DNA of 59,589 nucleotides from positions 1 through 59,589 of the forward strand of contig JABDGE010000013.1 in assembly GCA_013286235.1 (NCBI GenBank), read 5' to 3'. The notes beneath the pieces are model-generated. The model did not search any database and was not told the origin of the DNA. It saw only the letters and a list, made by a program, of their open reading frames with translations. The position numbers were made by a program, and so were the translations under genes. Below are positions 27,432 to 35,786 of this stretch, one piece after another. This DNA is from Bacteroidota bacterium. Lineage in GTDB: Bacteria > Bacteroidota > Bacteroidia > Sphingobacteriales > Sphingobacteriaceae. Numbering within the stretch: the first letter of the stretch is position 1; every line of letters begins with the position of its first letter.

Positions 27432-27516
27432 CTGCCTGTATTTTATAAGACAAAAGTATTCGGCAGGTGACGTCCGGACTTGTAACAAAGGGAGCAAAAC
27501 TTATATCTAAAGGAAT

Positions 27517-28494
27517 ATGTCGTTCCAGGTAAAGAATAATAGCGGTGAACTTTTGTACAGCGACAACTTTGCCGCAAGGGATTTTGAAACGGAAAGTTTC
27601 AGAGCCGAATCGGTCGAGGTTCCCTTGCCGTTTGGCACGATTAAATCCACCCAATGGTTTTTCGACGGGATAAAAATGAGTTATTCCGAATCGGTTGTTG
27701 ACCGCCCGGTTGAACTGGACTGGAAAGGCGATACCGAGATGGTCACCATGCAGTTTAACCTGCAGGGGAGGGTATCTGTGGTTGATGCCGGTATGCCCCG
27801 GTCCTTTGAACTATCAGGCAACCAGCACAACCTGTTCTACGGGCAAAGGGCCGAAGGGAAAATCAAAATTGACGAACTGCAATCGAAGCAATTTTTAATA
27901 CAGCATTCAAAAAAATCATTTTTAAATATCGCCAATGACGGTAACGACGCCCTGAAAAGATTCGCGGATGCCGTTGAATCCGGACGCTCGGCAGCATTAT
28001 CTTCCACAAACCTCAACATCGACTTAAACCTGCAAAACTGTATCAATTCCGTTTTAAACTGCACTTATTCCGATTCGCTGAAGCGGATGTTCTTTTTTTC
28101 AAAGGCTATTGAAATGCTTGTTTTGCAGGCGGAATCATTTAACAAACAACTCAATAAAAAGACGACTTACCTCAACACCGAGTACGATAAAGAACGTATC
28201 CTGTTTGCCCGCGATTATTTAATAAAAAATATCGACTACCCCCCATCCCTTAGCGAGCTTTCAAAAATTGCAGGTATAAACGAGTATAAATTAAAACGCG
28301 GCTTTAAAGAAACCTTTAACCAAACCGCCTTCGAATACCTCTCCAATGTCCGTCTCGAGACCGCCAAAAACGACCTGCTCGATAAAAGAAAACCCATCAC
28401 CGAAATTGCCTTCGAACTCGGCTACTCCTCGCTGCAGCATTTCAGCGCCGCATTTAAAAAGAAATTTGGCGTTGCACCGAGTAAGGTGGGGTGA
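27517..28494 (+). CDS. AraC-family transcriptional regulator (PchR-like)
   Basis: The product has 325 residues. The N-terminal two thirds form a ligand-binding or sensory domain without recognised motifs. The C-terminal 95 residues hold the double HTH of AraC proteins (ARDYLIKNIDYPPSLSELSKIAGINEYKLKRGFKETFNQTAFEYLSNVR, then ITEIAFELGYSSLQHFSAAFKKKFGVAPSKV). The CINS/RILFARDYL spacing resembles PchR-type regulators, often tied to iron uptake, though no siderophore gene is near. The divergent partner is the small protein at 27431. Confidence 0.9.
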   Translation: MSFQVKNNSGELLYSDNFAARDFETESFRAESVEVPLPFGTIKSTQWFFDGIKMSYSESVVDRPVELDWKGDTEMVTMQFNLQGRVSVVDAGMPRSFELSGNQHNLFYGQRAEGKIKIDELQSKQFLIQHSKKSFLNIANDGNDALKRFADAVESGRSAALSSTNLNIDLNLQNCINSVLNCTYSDSLKRMFFFSKAIEMLVLQAESFNKQLNKKTTYLNTEYDKERILFARDYLIKNIDYPPSLSELSKIAGINEYKLKRGFKETFNQTAFEYLSNVRLETAKNDLLDKRKPITEIAFELGYSSLQHFSAAFKKKFGVAPSKVG

Positions 28495-28618
28495 GGGTTG
28501 GCAACATAGCGTCCTAAATAAATCCGTCGAGCGTTCAATTGTCCACACCAGCCTGCCGAACGAGGGCCTATAAATAAATATTTGATCACTGACAAGAATT
28601 GCTCGTTAAAAAACAATT

Positions 28619-28637
28619 AGTTCACATTTTGTGAACT
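28619..28637. promoter_or_regulatory. Candidate HigA operator (palindrome)
   Basis: AGTTCACA-TTT-TGTGAACT is a perfect 8-base dyad 25 bases upstream of the higB start at 28662. TATAATTG at 28646-28653 resembles a -7 element. Antitoxins of this family repress their own promoters, so the site is a natural candidate. Confidence 0.55.
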
Positions 28638-28661
28638 TATTTTACTATAATTGCAGTGCGA

Positions 28662-28951
28662 ATGAAAGTTCACCTGATCAGTTTAGCTTCTTTGGAAGAT
28701 TGGGCAGAAAACTAAAACTTGCAAATTGGGAACAACCGGGCGACATGAAACAAACCTATAATACAGCTGATTTATTGGGTAAAAGCAGCAGCAGGGTTGT
28801 CTTTGATATTGGTGGGAATAATCACCGGATGATCTGCAAATATTTATTCGGAGCAAAGCAGGTGCATTTATTTGTGTGCTGGATAGGAACACACAAAGGA
28901 TATGATAAGATTTGTAAACGGGGTGAACAATTTACCATCAATGACTACTAA
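28662..28951 (+). pseudogene. higB: higB toxin remnant (internal deletion and frameshift)
   Basis: From the ATG at 28662 the frame encodes a normal HigB start (MKVHLISLASLEDWAEN) but meets TAA at 28713. The rest of the HigB/RelE-like toxin is in another frame: KLKLANWEQPGDM, TADLLGKSSSRVVFDIGGNNHRMICKY, KQVHLFVCWIGTHKGYDKIC. Compared with the usual length of the family, about 12 residues between the Trp of LEDW and the ANW motif are missing and the frame is shifted. A GTG at 28631 opens the second frame but would give an unrelated N-terminus. The mRNA-cleaving toxin is therefore probably inactive. It overlaps the higA start by 11 bases. Confidence 0.7.
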
Positions 28952-29405
28952 CATGGAGACGCTGATAAAATATACCATCATTAAAAACAGGGAACAGTAC
29001 AATAATTATTGTGATCAACTGGGGGCATTGTTAAGCCTGGAACATGACGAAGCTTTGCAGGACGAAATTGATCTGTTGACCCTGCTGATTGAAAAATACG
29101 ACGAAGAACATAACACCTTTAAAGAAACCGACCCAATTACTTTACTTCGTTCTTTCATGAAGGATCACCATTTAAAACCACGGGATATGACCATCATATT
29201 GGGAATCAGCAAAGGCTATGTATCCGATATTTTAAATTATAAAAAAGGATTGTCCAAAGAAGTTATCCGAAAATTAGCCGATCATTTTAAAGTAAGGCAG
29301 GAAGCATTTAACAGGCCATACAAGCTGGTTTCGCCTGTTAATGCACATTTGCGTAACGCCAGCGTAATGAATACGACAAAGGAGTTGCAATATGTTAAGC
29401 ATTAA
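28941..29405 (+). CDS. higA: HigA-family antitoxin (XRE HTH)
   Basis: The start is the ATG at 28941 (MTTNMETLIKYTIIKNREQYNNYC), overlapping the toxin reading frame by 11 bases; an earlier ATG at 28902 would lie inside the toxin. The 154-residue protein has the N-terminal HigA segment (YTIIKNREQYNNYCDQLGALL) and a C-terminal HTH (LLRSFMKDHHLKPRDMTIILGISKGYVSDILNYKKGLSKEVIRKLADHF). It should bind both the toxin and the upstream palindrome. It looks intact while the toxin is broken, which fits decay of the module or selection for the repressor alone. Confidence 0.88.
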   Translation: MTTNMETLIKYTIIKNREQYNNYCDQLGALLSLEHDEALQDEIDLLTLLIEKYDEEHNTFKETDPITLLRSFMKDHHLKPRDMTIILGISKGYVSDILNYKKGLSKEVIRKLADHFKVRQEAFNRPYKLVSPVNAHLRNASVMNTTKELQYVKH

Positions 29406-29440
29406 ATACGTCGTATGATCCGGTTGAGGCAGGCTTGGCG

Positions 29441-29462
29441 GGGTCAGTGGTGACCATGACCC
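29441..29462. terminator. Hairpin between convergent higA and the efflux operon
   Basis: GGGTCAGTGGT (29441-29451) pairs with ACCATGACCC (29453-29462) with one bulged G and a minimal loop. It lies in the 69-base gap between convergent genes. No T-run follows, so intrinsic termination is uncertain. Confidence 0.35.
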
Positions 29463-29474
29463 ATCGACTTAACG

Positions 29475-30596
29475 CTACCCCGTCCGTTTACTATAATTCA
29501 ATATCGCCCAGCCGTTAAAGAATACGGCAAAGCCGAGGATGGCCAAAATCTGGAAGCCTATATCAGCCAAGCCGCTGCCTTTTAGCATGACCATGCGCAT
29601 TACCTCGATAAAATAGGATACTGGATTAAACTTAGTGACCCACTGCGCCCATACCGGCATACTTTCAATCGGGGTGTACAATCCGCTGAGCAAATTAAAT
29701 ATCATGGTGACAAAAAATGATACCAGCATGGATTGCTGCTGTGTTTGCGCGTAGGTGGAAAGCAACAGGCCAAGGCCAAGTATTGCAATCAGGTAAATAC
29801 TTGCAAAAGCATAAATGGTAAAATAACTGCCCAAAGGTACAATGCCATAGATAACCCTTGCGATAATTAAACCAATGGTGAGTATATTGATAGCGAGCAG
29901 CCAAAAGGGGATGAGCTTGCCCAAAATAAACTGGTATTTTTTGATGGGGCTTACGTTGATCTGCTCAATGGTGCCCATTTCTTTTTCGCGCACGATATTA
30001 TTCGCGGCAAATGAGGAGCCGATCATCGTTACCAGCATCACCAAAATACCCGGCACCATAAATACCCGGTAATTCATATTGGGGTTATACCAATCCGAGG
30101 AAACGACATCAATCGTTGGCTGCTGGTCATAACGGGGAGTTTGTATCCATTGGTCGCGCACATCCTGGTTATAGCCCCCGATAATTTGCTGTAGGTAGGC
30201 GCCGCCCAGGCCCGCTTTTACTCCATTGATGGCATCAACGGCGACAAACAGGGTTGACTTATTTTCATCTACAAGGTCGCGTTCAAAATGGGTTGGTATT
30301 TCGAGGATCAGGTCTGTTTTATCCAGTTCAATCGCTTTGAGGCCCTGCTTAAAGGTAGGGCTGTAATCCTTAAGCCTGAAATAGCCCGAAGCAACAATCT
30401 TGTTGACGAGTTTGCGTGAATACTCACTGTGATCATGATCAACCACGCCCAGGTTGATGTTTTTGATTTCATAATCGGCGGCAAGCGGCAGAATAAGCAA
30501 CTGCACCATCGGCATGATAAATAACACCCTGATGATACCCGGGTCGCGGAATATCTGCTTCAGTTCTTTCTGCAATAAAAATTTCAACATTCTCAT
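29475..30596 (-). CDS. ABC-2 type exporter permease (YbhR-like)
   Basis: The 373-residue membrane protein has a first span at about 22-40, a large periplasmic domain (residues about 45-175), and five spans in the C-terminal half. The phrase NNIVREKEMGTIEQINVSPIKKYQFILGKLIPFW is the cytoplasmic coupling region of ABC2_membrane_3 permeases. Its start overlaps the stop of the paired permease by four bases (ATGA), so the two are coupled and probably form a heterodimer. It is the last gene of the operon from 36413. Confidence 0.92.
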   Translation of the reverse strand: MRMLKFLLQKELKQIFRDPGIIRVLFIMPMVQLLILPLAADYEIKNINLGVVDHDHSEYSRKLVNKIVASGYFRLKDYSPTFKQGLKAIELDKTDLILEIPTHFERDLVDENKSTLFVAVDAINGVKAGLGGAYLQQIIGGYNQDVRDQWIQTPRYDQQPTIDVVSSDWYNPNMNYRVFMVPGILVMLVTMIGSSFAANNIVREKEMGTIEQINVSPIKKYQFILGKLIPFWLLAINILTIGLIIARVIYGIVPLGSYFTIYAFASIYLIAILGLGLLLSTYAQTQQQSMLVSFFVTMIFNLLSGLYTPIESMPVWAQWVTKFNPVSYFIEVMRMVMLKGSGLADIGFQILAILGFAVFFNGWAILNYSKRTG

Positions 30597-31699
30597 GCCA
30601 GCCTGATTTTAAATTTGTAAATACTCATCCCTAGCAGTGCCGCAGTCATACCGACCAGTATCGTTGTTTCCTGCCAAACCGATTCAAAACCAAGCCCTTT
30701 GATCATGATGTTTTTTACAATGATATAATACCATTTGGAAGGCACCACGTTTGAGATGACCTGCAGCGGCCAGGGCATGTTTTCAATCGGGAACAAAAAG
30801 CCGCTGAACAAAAGCGTTGGCAAAAACAAGCTCATCATGGAGATAAACATGGCCGTTTGCTGTGTTTGCGCGCTGTTCGAGATGAGTATACCTAATGAAA
30901 GCGAGGTAAGGGTAAACAGGGTGCTTTCGGCCATTAATAACCAAATACTCCCGACAATCGGCACGCCCAGCACATAAACACTCAATAACAGAATGCTGAC
31001 AATGTTAAGCAATGAAACAAACAGGTACGGAACGGCTTTCGCAATAATGATCCTGAACGGTTTTAGCGGCGAAACCAGTATCACCTCCATGGTGCCCATT
31101 TCTTTTTCCTTAACTATCGCGATTGACGTCATCATGGTGCAAACCAGCATCAATACCAGCGCCATAACACCGGGCACAAAGCCGTAGGCTCCCTTTAGTT
31201 CGGGGTTGTATAACATGCGCACCTGCGTATTAATGGTATAGGGCAAATCCGCGTTTTGGTTTACAGCCTGCTGGTAGTCGTTAATGATCGAGCTCGCATA
31301 ATTGGTGAGCGTATTGGCCGTATTTGGGTCGGATGCATCGGCAATCAATTGGATTTGCGCGCGGTTGCTGTGCAGCAGGTCGTAGCGGAAATTCTTCGGA
31401 AAAACAATGGCCATCCTGATCTTACCCTTCCGGAAGGTTGCCCCGATATCCTTGTAGGAATACACGTTTTTTACGAGGTTGAAATAATGGCTCGCGGCTA
31501 TCTCGTCGGAAATTTGGAGGGTTGCCTCATCTCTCGACTGGTCAAAAATGGCAATATTTGAGTTTTTTACTTCGTTGGTAAGCGCGAAGCCGTACAATAT
31601 AATTTGCACGATAGGCATCCAGATGAGGATAAACAGCGTGCGCCTGTCCCTCCAGATATGGAGCCACTCCTTTTTTACGAAAATCAAAAATTGCTTCAT
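30593..31699 (-). CDS. ABC-2 type exporter permease (YbhS-like)
   Basis: The 368-residue protein has the same design as its partner: span at about 20-38, periplasmic domain, coupling phrase IAIVKEKEMGTMEVILVSPLKPFRIIIAKAVPY and five C-terminal spans. MKQFLIFVKKEWLHIWRDRRTL is the usual N-terminus of the YhhJ/YbhS group. It follows the second ATPase gene after 116 bases that contain an AGTC repeat, the only sizable gap inside the operon. Confidence 0.92.
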   Translation of the reverse strand: MKQFLIFVKKEWLHIWRDRRTLFILIWMPIVQIILYGFALTNEVKNSNIAIFDQSRDEATLQISDEIAASHYFNLVKNVYSYKDIGATFRKGKIRMAIVFPKNFRYDLLHSNRAQIQLIADASDPNTANTLTNYASSIINDYQQAVNQNADLPYTINTQVRMLYNPELKGAYGFVPGVMALVLMLVCTMMTSIAIVKEKEMGTMEVILVSPLKPFRIIIAKAVPYLFVSLLNIVSILLLSVYVLGVPIVGSIWLLMAESTLFTLTSLSLGILISNSAQTQQTAMFISMMSLFLPTLLFSGFLFPIENMPWPLQVISNVVPSKWYYIIVKNIMIKGLGFESVWQETTILVGMTAALLGMSIYKFKIRLA

Positions 31700-31774
31700 C
31701 TACCGATATTTAGCCCTACTGGGCAACTTTTAATGTTATTATTTTGTGCTATTATTTATTTGTTTAAAAACACA

Positions 31775-31815
31775 AATCGACTTTCGACTTAAGACCCAAG
31801 ACTTTCGACTCAGAA
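31775..31815. repeat. AGTC-word repeat inside the efflux operon
   Basis: CGACTTTCGACTTAAGACCC is followed by AAGACTTTCGACTCAGA, ending directly at the TGA stop codon (31818-31816) of the second ATPase gene. On the minus strand it reads AGTCGAAAGTCTTGGGTC, matching words at 25532 and 27126. It lies between two genes expected to be co-transcribed. Confidence 0.6.
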
Positions 31816-32562
31816 TCAGTCCCCCGTCCTTACCGCTTTCCTTGCCAACTGTAAAAAAACCCCATCCATTGATGCCGCCGAATAATCCTTCATCAGGTTT
31901 GCCGGGGTGTCCAATGCGTCTATTCTTCCGTCCACCATCACCGAAACCCGGTTGCAGTACTCCGCTTCGTCCATATAATGCGTAGTCACAAAAATGGTGA
32001 TCCCTTTTGCTGATGCCTCGTAGATCAGCCCCCAGAACTCACGCCTTGTTATCGGGTCAACGCCCCCGGTTGGCTCATCTAAAAAAACAATAGCCGGATC
32101 GTGCACAATGGCTATCGAAAACGCAAGCTTTTGTTTCCATCCCAGCGGCAAGGCCCGCACCAGCGTTTTTTCCTGCCCTTGCAGGTGGAGCTGTTTGATC
32201 AGCAGGCCCGTTTTTTCTTTTATACGTTCATCGGTTAGGCCGTAAATCCCTGCATAAAACCGGATGTTTTCTGTAATCGTAAGGTCCTCGTACAAGGAAA
32301 ACTTCTGGCTCATATAGCCAATATTCTTTTTGATCTGTTCAGTTTGCTTAAATACATCAAAACCCGCAACCGTTGCCAAACCCGAAGTTGGCAGCAGCAA
32401 ACCGCACAGCATCCGCATGGCGGTTGTTTTGCCCGCACCGTTGGCGCCGAGGAACCCGAAGATCTCGCCTTTCTCCACGTCGAAAGTAATTTTGTCCACG
32501 GCGGTAAAGTCCCCGAACCGTTTGGTTAAATCTTTTGCTGTTATAACTTTTTCCTTTTGCAT
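31816..32562 (-). CDS. ABC transporter ATP-binding protein (YbhF C-terminal-half-like)
   Basis: The 248-residue nucleotide-binding protein has Walker A GANGAGKTT, Q-loop MSQKFSLYEDLT, a degenerate signature LPLGWKQKL in place of LSGGQ, Walker B IVFLDEPTGG and switch His in TTHYMDEAEYC. The LPLG-type signature and the phrases LTKRFGDFTAVDKITFDV and REFWGLIYEASAKGI correspond to the second ATPase half of E. coli YbhF. It starts three bases after the preceding ATPase gene, so the fused YbhF of E. coli is here two proteins. Confidence 0.93.
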   Translation of the reverse strand: MQKEKVITAKDLTKRFGDFTAVDKITFDVEKGEIFGFLGANGAGKTTAMRMLCGLLLPTSGLATVAGFDVFKQTEQIKKNIGYMSQKFSLYEDLTITENIRFYAGIYGLTDERIKEKTGLLIKQLHLQGQEKTLVRALPLGWKQKLAFSIAIVHDPAIVFLDEPTGGVDPITRREFWGLIYEASAKGITIFVTTHYMDEAEYCNRVSVMVDGRIDALDTPANLMKDYSAASMDGVFLQLARKAVRTGD

Positions 32563-32565
32563 CTT

Positions 32566-33486
32566 TTAATTGGTCATCAGCTCCATAAAGCAGTCTTCAA
32601 TATTAGGTTCGATGGGCTTTATCTCCACGTCGGTATAACGCCCGTCCTTTCCGATATTTTCGAGTTTTTCTTTACTGTCTTTCTCTGTTTTAAAAACGAC
32701 ATGATGATATTGCCCGAATGGATAACAGCTTTCAACCGATGGATCCTCCTTGATAGCATTCATCAGCTTGAACATTTCATTTGCCCTGATTGCCCATAAA
32801 GGTTTTTTAAACCGGCTGATAATTCCTTTGGGTGTATCGATGGATAGTATCTGGCCTTTTTGTATCAGGGCGACCCGGTCGCAAAGGCTCGCTTCATCCA
32901 TATACGCGGTCGACACCAGGATGGTAATATCCTGGAGTTTTAGGCGGTGAAGCATTTCCCAAAATTCCTTCCGCGATACGGCATCAACCCCGGTGGTAGG
33001 CTCATCAAGGAAAAGTACCGATGGTTTATGAATAAGAGCGCAGCAGAGCGCCAGTTTTTGTTTCATCCCTCCGGATAAAGCCCCGGCTTTACGATCCTTA
33101 AATGGCTCAATCTGCTGGTATATTTCCTTTATCAGGTCGTAATTTTTTTCAATTGTTGTATTAAAGATCGTGGCGAAAAATTCGAGGTTTTCCTGCACGG
33201 ACAAGTCCTGGTATAGCGAAAATCTTCCTGGCATGTAACCAATACGATTTCTTATCTGTTCATAATCTTTAACAACATCAAAACCATCCACCGTTGCGGT
33301 TCCGCTCTCCGCGAGGAGCAGCGTGGTGAGGATCCGGAACAGGGACGTTTTCCCTGCGCCGTCGGGCCCGATGATGCCAAATATCTCGCCCCGGTTTACG
33401 GTGAACGAAACATCTTTCAATGCTGCAACCACCGTTTTCTTGGTGCGGTAATTTTGAACAATATGTTCTACGACTACTGGCTGCAT
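32566..33486 (-). CDS. ABC transporter ATP-binding protein (YbhF N-terminal-half-like)
   Basis: The 306-residue ATPase has Walker A GPDGAGKTS, Q-loop MPGRFSLYQDLS, a canonical signature LSGGMKQKL, Walker B VLFLDEPTTG and a switch region STAYMDEASLC, where Ala replaces the usual His/Tyr position. A C-terminal extension (residues about 225-306) ends VEIKPIEPNIEDCFMELM, as at the end of the first half of YbhF. With the following gene it makes a catalytic pair with one normal and one degenerate signature. It begins one base after the membrane-fusion gene. Confidence 0.93.
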   Translation of the reverse strand: MQPVVVEHIVQNYRTKKTVVAALKDVSFTVNRGEIFGIIGPDGAGKTSLFRILTTLLLAESGTATVDGFDVVKDYEQIRNRIGYMPGRFSLYQDLSVQENLEFFATIFNTTIEKNYDLIKEIYQQIEPFKDRKAGALSGGMKQKLALCCALIHKPSVLFLDEPTTGVDAVSRKEFWEMLHRLKLQDITILVSTAYMDEASLCDRVALIQKGQILSIDTPKGIISRFKKPLWAIRANEMFKLMNAIKEDPSVESCYPFGQYHHVVFKTEKDSKEKLENIGKDGRYTDVEIKPIEPNIEDCFMELMTN

Positions 33487-33487
33487 T

Positions 33488-34429
33488 TTAATTAAACTTT
33501 ACTTCGCCATACATCCCGATCTTCAGGTAGCCGTCGTTTTTGACGTGGATCTTTATCGCATAAACCAGGTTGGCCCGCTCGTCTTTTGTTTGTATCGTCT
33601 TAGGCGTAAATTCCGCCTTATCTGATATGAAAGTGATCACGCCGGGATAAGTCCGAAAGGTGCTGGCGGTGCTGTCGACCAGAACTTTTACCTGTTGGTT
33701 CAGTTTTACCTGTGCTAATTGTGTGCCGGTGATATATGCCCTTAAGGTGATGACCGAAACATCCCCGATCTTATACAATGCCTTGCCAACCGTTGTAACT
33801 TCACCGGCCATGGCGTATTTAGTAAGCACCGTACCGTTGATAGGGTTAACGATATTGGTGCGTTTCAATTGATCGTTTATTTCAGCAACCGATCTCCGCA
33901 ATGGCTTGTATTCGCTCATAACGGTATTGTTCTGTGTGCCGGTATTTGTTTCGGCGACTTTTATCTGCTCCTCGTTTGCTACGATCTGCTTTTGTAAAAC
34001 GCTGATCGCCGTATTAATATCATCCAGTTGTTTTGTGGTTGCCGCGTCGGCTTTTATGAGCCGTTCAGTACGATCCTTTTCCAGAAAATCGTCACTTAAC
34101 TGTGCTTTTTGTGCGGCGATCTGGTCTTTCAGCTCCTGTACCTGCGGCCTCACGTCTGTTGTTTTTTGACGGAGTGCACCGATTGTCGCCTCGATCTGTG
34201 CTTTCTGCAATTCAAGCGGCACCGAATCTATTTCGCCTACAAGGCTGTCCTTCTTAAGGATGGACCCTTCCTGAAGGTTTAACGACATGATCTTACCAGG
34301 TACTTCTGAAGATACGATCACTTCGTCCACTTCGAAAGTTCCCTGGGCGTCCGACGCCTGGTTGTTTAGATTACACCCTGTCAGTATAACGGGTAATACA
34401 ACGATGAATAATAATAGCCGGCTTTTCAT
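33488..34429 (-). CDS. HlyD-family membrane-fusion lipoprotein (YbhG-like)
   Basis: The 313-residue protein has a signal with lipobox LTGC (Cys19, then NLNN). A biotinyl-lipoyl-like half (EVDEVIVSSEVPGKIMSLNLQEGSILKKDSLVGEID) is followed by a long alpha-hairpin coiled coil (residues about 70-190) and the second lipoyl half (NIVNPINGTVLTKYAMAGEVTTVGKALYKIG). A beta-barrel domain closes the chain. It should bridge the inner-membrane ABC exporter to the TolC-like channel encoded just upstream. Gene order matches ybhG before ybhFSR. Confidence 0.92.
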   Translation of the reverse strand: MKSRLLLFIVVLPVILTGCNLNNQASDAQGTFEVDEVIVSSEVPGKIMSLNLQEGSILKKDSLVGEIDSVPLELQKAQIEATIGALRQKTTDVRPQVQELKDQIAAQKAQLSDDFLEKDRTERLIKADAATTKQLDDINTAISVLQKQIVANEEQIKVAETNTGTQNNTVMSEYKPLRRSVAEINDQLKRTNIVNPINGTVLTKYAMAGEVTTVGKALYKIGDVSVITLRAYITGTQLAQVKLNQQVKVLVDSTASTFRTYPGVITFISDKAEFTPKTIQTKDERANLVYAIKIHVKNDGYLKIGMYGEVKFN

Positions 34430-34454
34430 TTATATTTTTCTTAAACGGTTAAAA

Positions 34455-35786
34455 CTAATTGCTGATTTTGATATTGCCCATGGTATTCTGGTAGCTGTAT
34501 TGGGCTTGTAATAGTTGCATTTCGTGAAGGATCCGGTTTTGCCTAGCTTCGTCTTCGGCGTTTACCTCGGTAATGTAATCATGGGCGCTTAATACGCCAT
34601 TCTCCAACTGGGCTTGCGATGCTTTTTTTACCGACTCGCGCAGGTTTACAATGTCATCATCCTTTTTTACCAGTTCGATATCCTCAACAATATCGCTGCT
34701 TTGCTGCTTTTGGGTGAGGTTGGTGTTAAAAAGGAAGGTCTCCTTTTGTATATCCAGGGTTTCCCGGTCAATGTTTAGCAATCGCTTTTGATTTTTCAAG
34801 GTGTACAGGCTGCCTATGTTCCAGCTTAATCTTAACCCGCCAATGTAATACCATTCAAAATTGTTGCTTAGCTCGTTTAGTCCCGGGCGGGCATAACCAC
34901 CCTGGGCAAAGAAGCTGAATTTTGGCATTAGCTGTGCCACCAAAAGCTTGTCCTGCAAATCGTATGTCTTTTTCTGGTAGTCGTATGATAACAGTTCAGG
35001 CCGGCTTACCGAATCAGCGAGGACTGGTGCGGCAGGCTTCTCCAATATTGTATTTTGATCGACAGGCTTGTTAATAAACACAGCCAGCATATCCAGGTAC
35101 GCCTTTTTGGTGGCCACAAGCTGTATCCTCGACTGGTCCGTTTGCAACAGTTGCGCCGTAAGCTCGTCTACGGTGCTGCGGTAGGCGGTGCCGTTTGCCA
35201 CCAGCGCTTTTTCCTTATCAATGCCGTTTTGTACGTCCTGCTTCAACAGGTCGTTTTGCTTTAGCTGGGCGTCGACCAATAAAGCCCCGAAAAACAGTTG
35301 GTTTACCCGGTCGTACAAGGCGTACAGCTCAACCTCGAGGCTCTGCTGCTGGATAATTTCATTTGCTTCGGCAGTTTGTTTTTGGTTTTTTATAACACCC
35401 CCGTCATAGATCACCTGGTCGAGTTCACCGTCGATCTTATACTGGTCTTTACTATAAACCGGCAATGTAAAACCCCTGATCGGGATGGTAAATGGAAAGG
35501 ATGTAACCGCCGACTGGTAAGTTGCCTGCCCATTTATGGAAAATGCCGGCAAATATCCCTTTGCCGCGTTTGATACGGAATAGTCCTTTGTTTTGGTGAT
35601 CAGGTCCCGTTGTTTGATGAGGGGATAATTTTTCCTGGCGAGGCTATAGCATTCGCCGATGGTCAGCGCCTGGCTGTTAACGCGCGATACGCAGGCGCCT
35701 GTAACCAATAAAACCATTAAGCTTTTAAGCCAAATATTACCCATGAATCGATTCAGCATATTGCATTCTTTAACATTGTTCAACAT
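34455..35786 (-). CDS. TolC-family outer-membrane efflux channel
   Basis: The 443-residue protein has a signal (LKSLMVLLVTGACVSRVNSQA) and the paired outer-membrane-efflux repeats: LTIGECYSLARKNYPLIKQRDLI near the N-terminus, and long alpha-helical barrel segments with AEANEIIQQQSLEVELYALYDRVNQLFF and RESVKKASQAQLENGVLSAHDYITEVNAEDEAR. The first ATG (35786) directly abuts the stop codon of tetR, suggesting coupling; ATGs at 35759 and 35744 would give a shorter, more typical signal. It supplies the exit duct of the exporter. E. coli uses an unlinked tolC, whereas here the channel is in the operon. Confidence 0.92.
   Translation of the reverse strand: MLNNVKECNMLNRFMGNIWLKSLMVLLVTGACVSRVNSQALTIGECYSLARKNYPLIKQRDLITKTKDYSVSNAAKGYLPAFSINGQATYQSAVTSFPFTIPIRGFTLPVYSKDQYKIDGELDQVIYDGGVIKNQKQTAEANEIIQQQSLEVELYALYDRVNQLFFGALLVDAQLKQNDLLKQDVQNGIDKEKALVANGTAYRSTVDELTAQLLQTDQSRIQLVATKKAYLDMLAVFINKPVDQNTILEKPAAPVLADSVSRPELLSYDYQKKTYDLQDKLLVAQLMPKFSFFAQGGYARPGLNELSNNFEWYYIGGLRLSWNIGSLYTLKNQKRLLNIDRETLDIQKETFLFNTNLTQKQQSSDIVEDIELVKKDDDIVNLRESVKKASQAQLENGVLSAHDYITEVNAEDEARQNRILHEMQLLQAQYSYQNTMGNIKISN

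Noticed and set aside
28631..28951. GTG-started 106-residue HigB frame as a functional toxin
   Set aside because: Its first 32 residues do not resemble HigB, whereas the normal N-terminus is present in another frame from 28662; a frameshifted pseudogene explains both.
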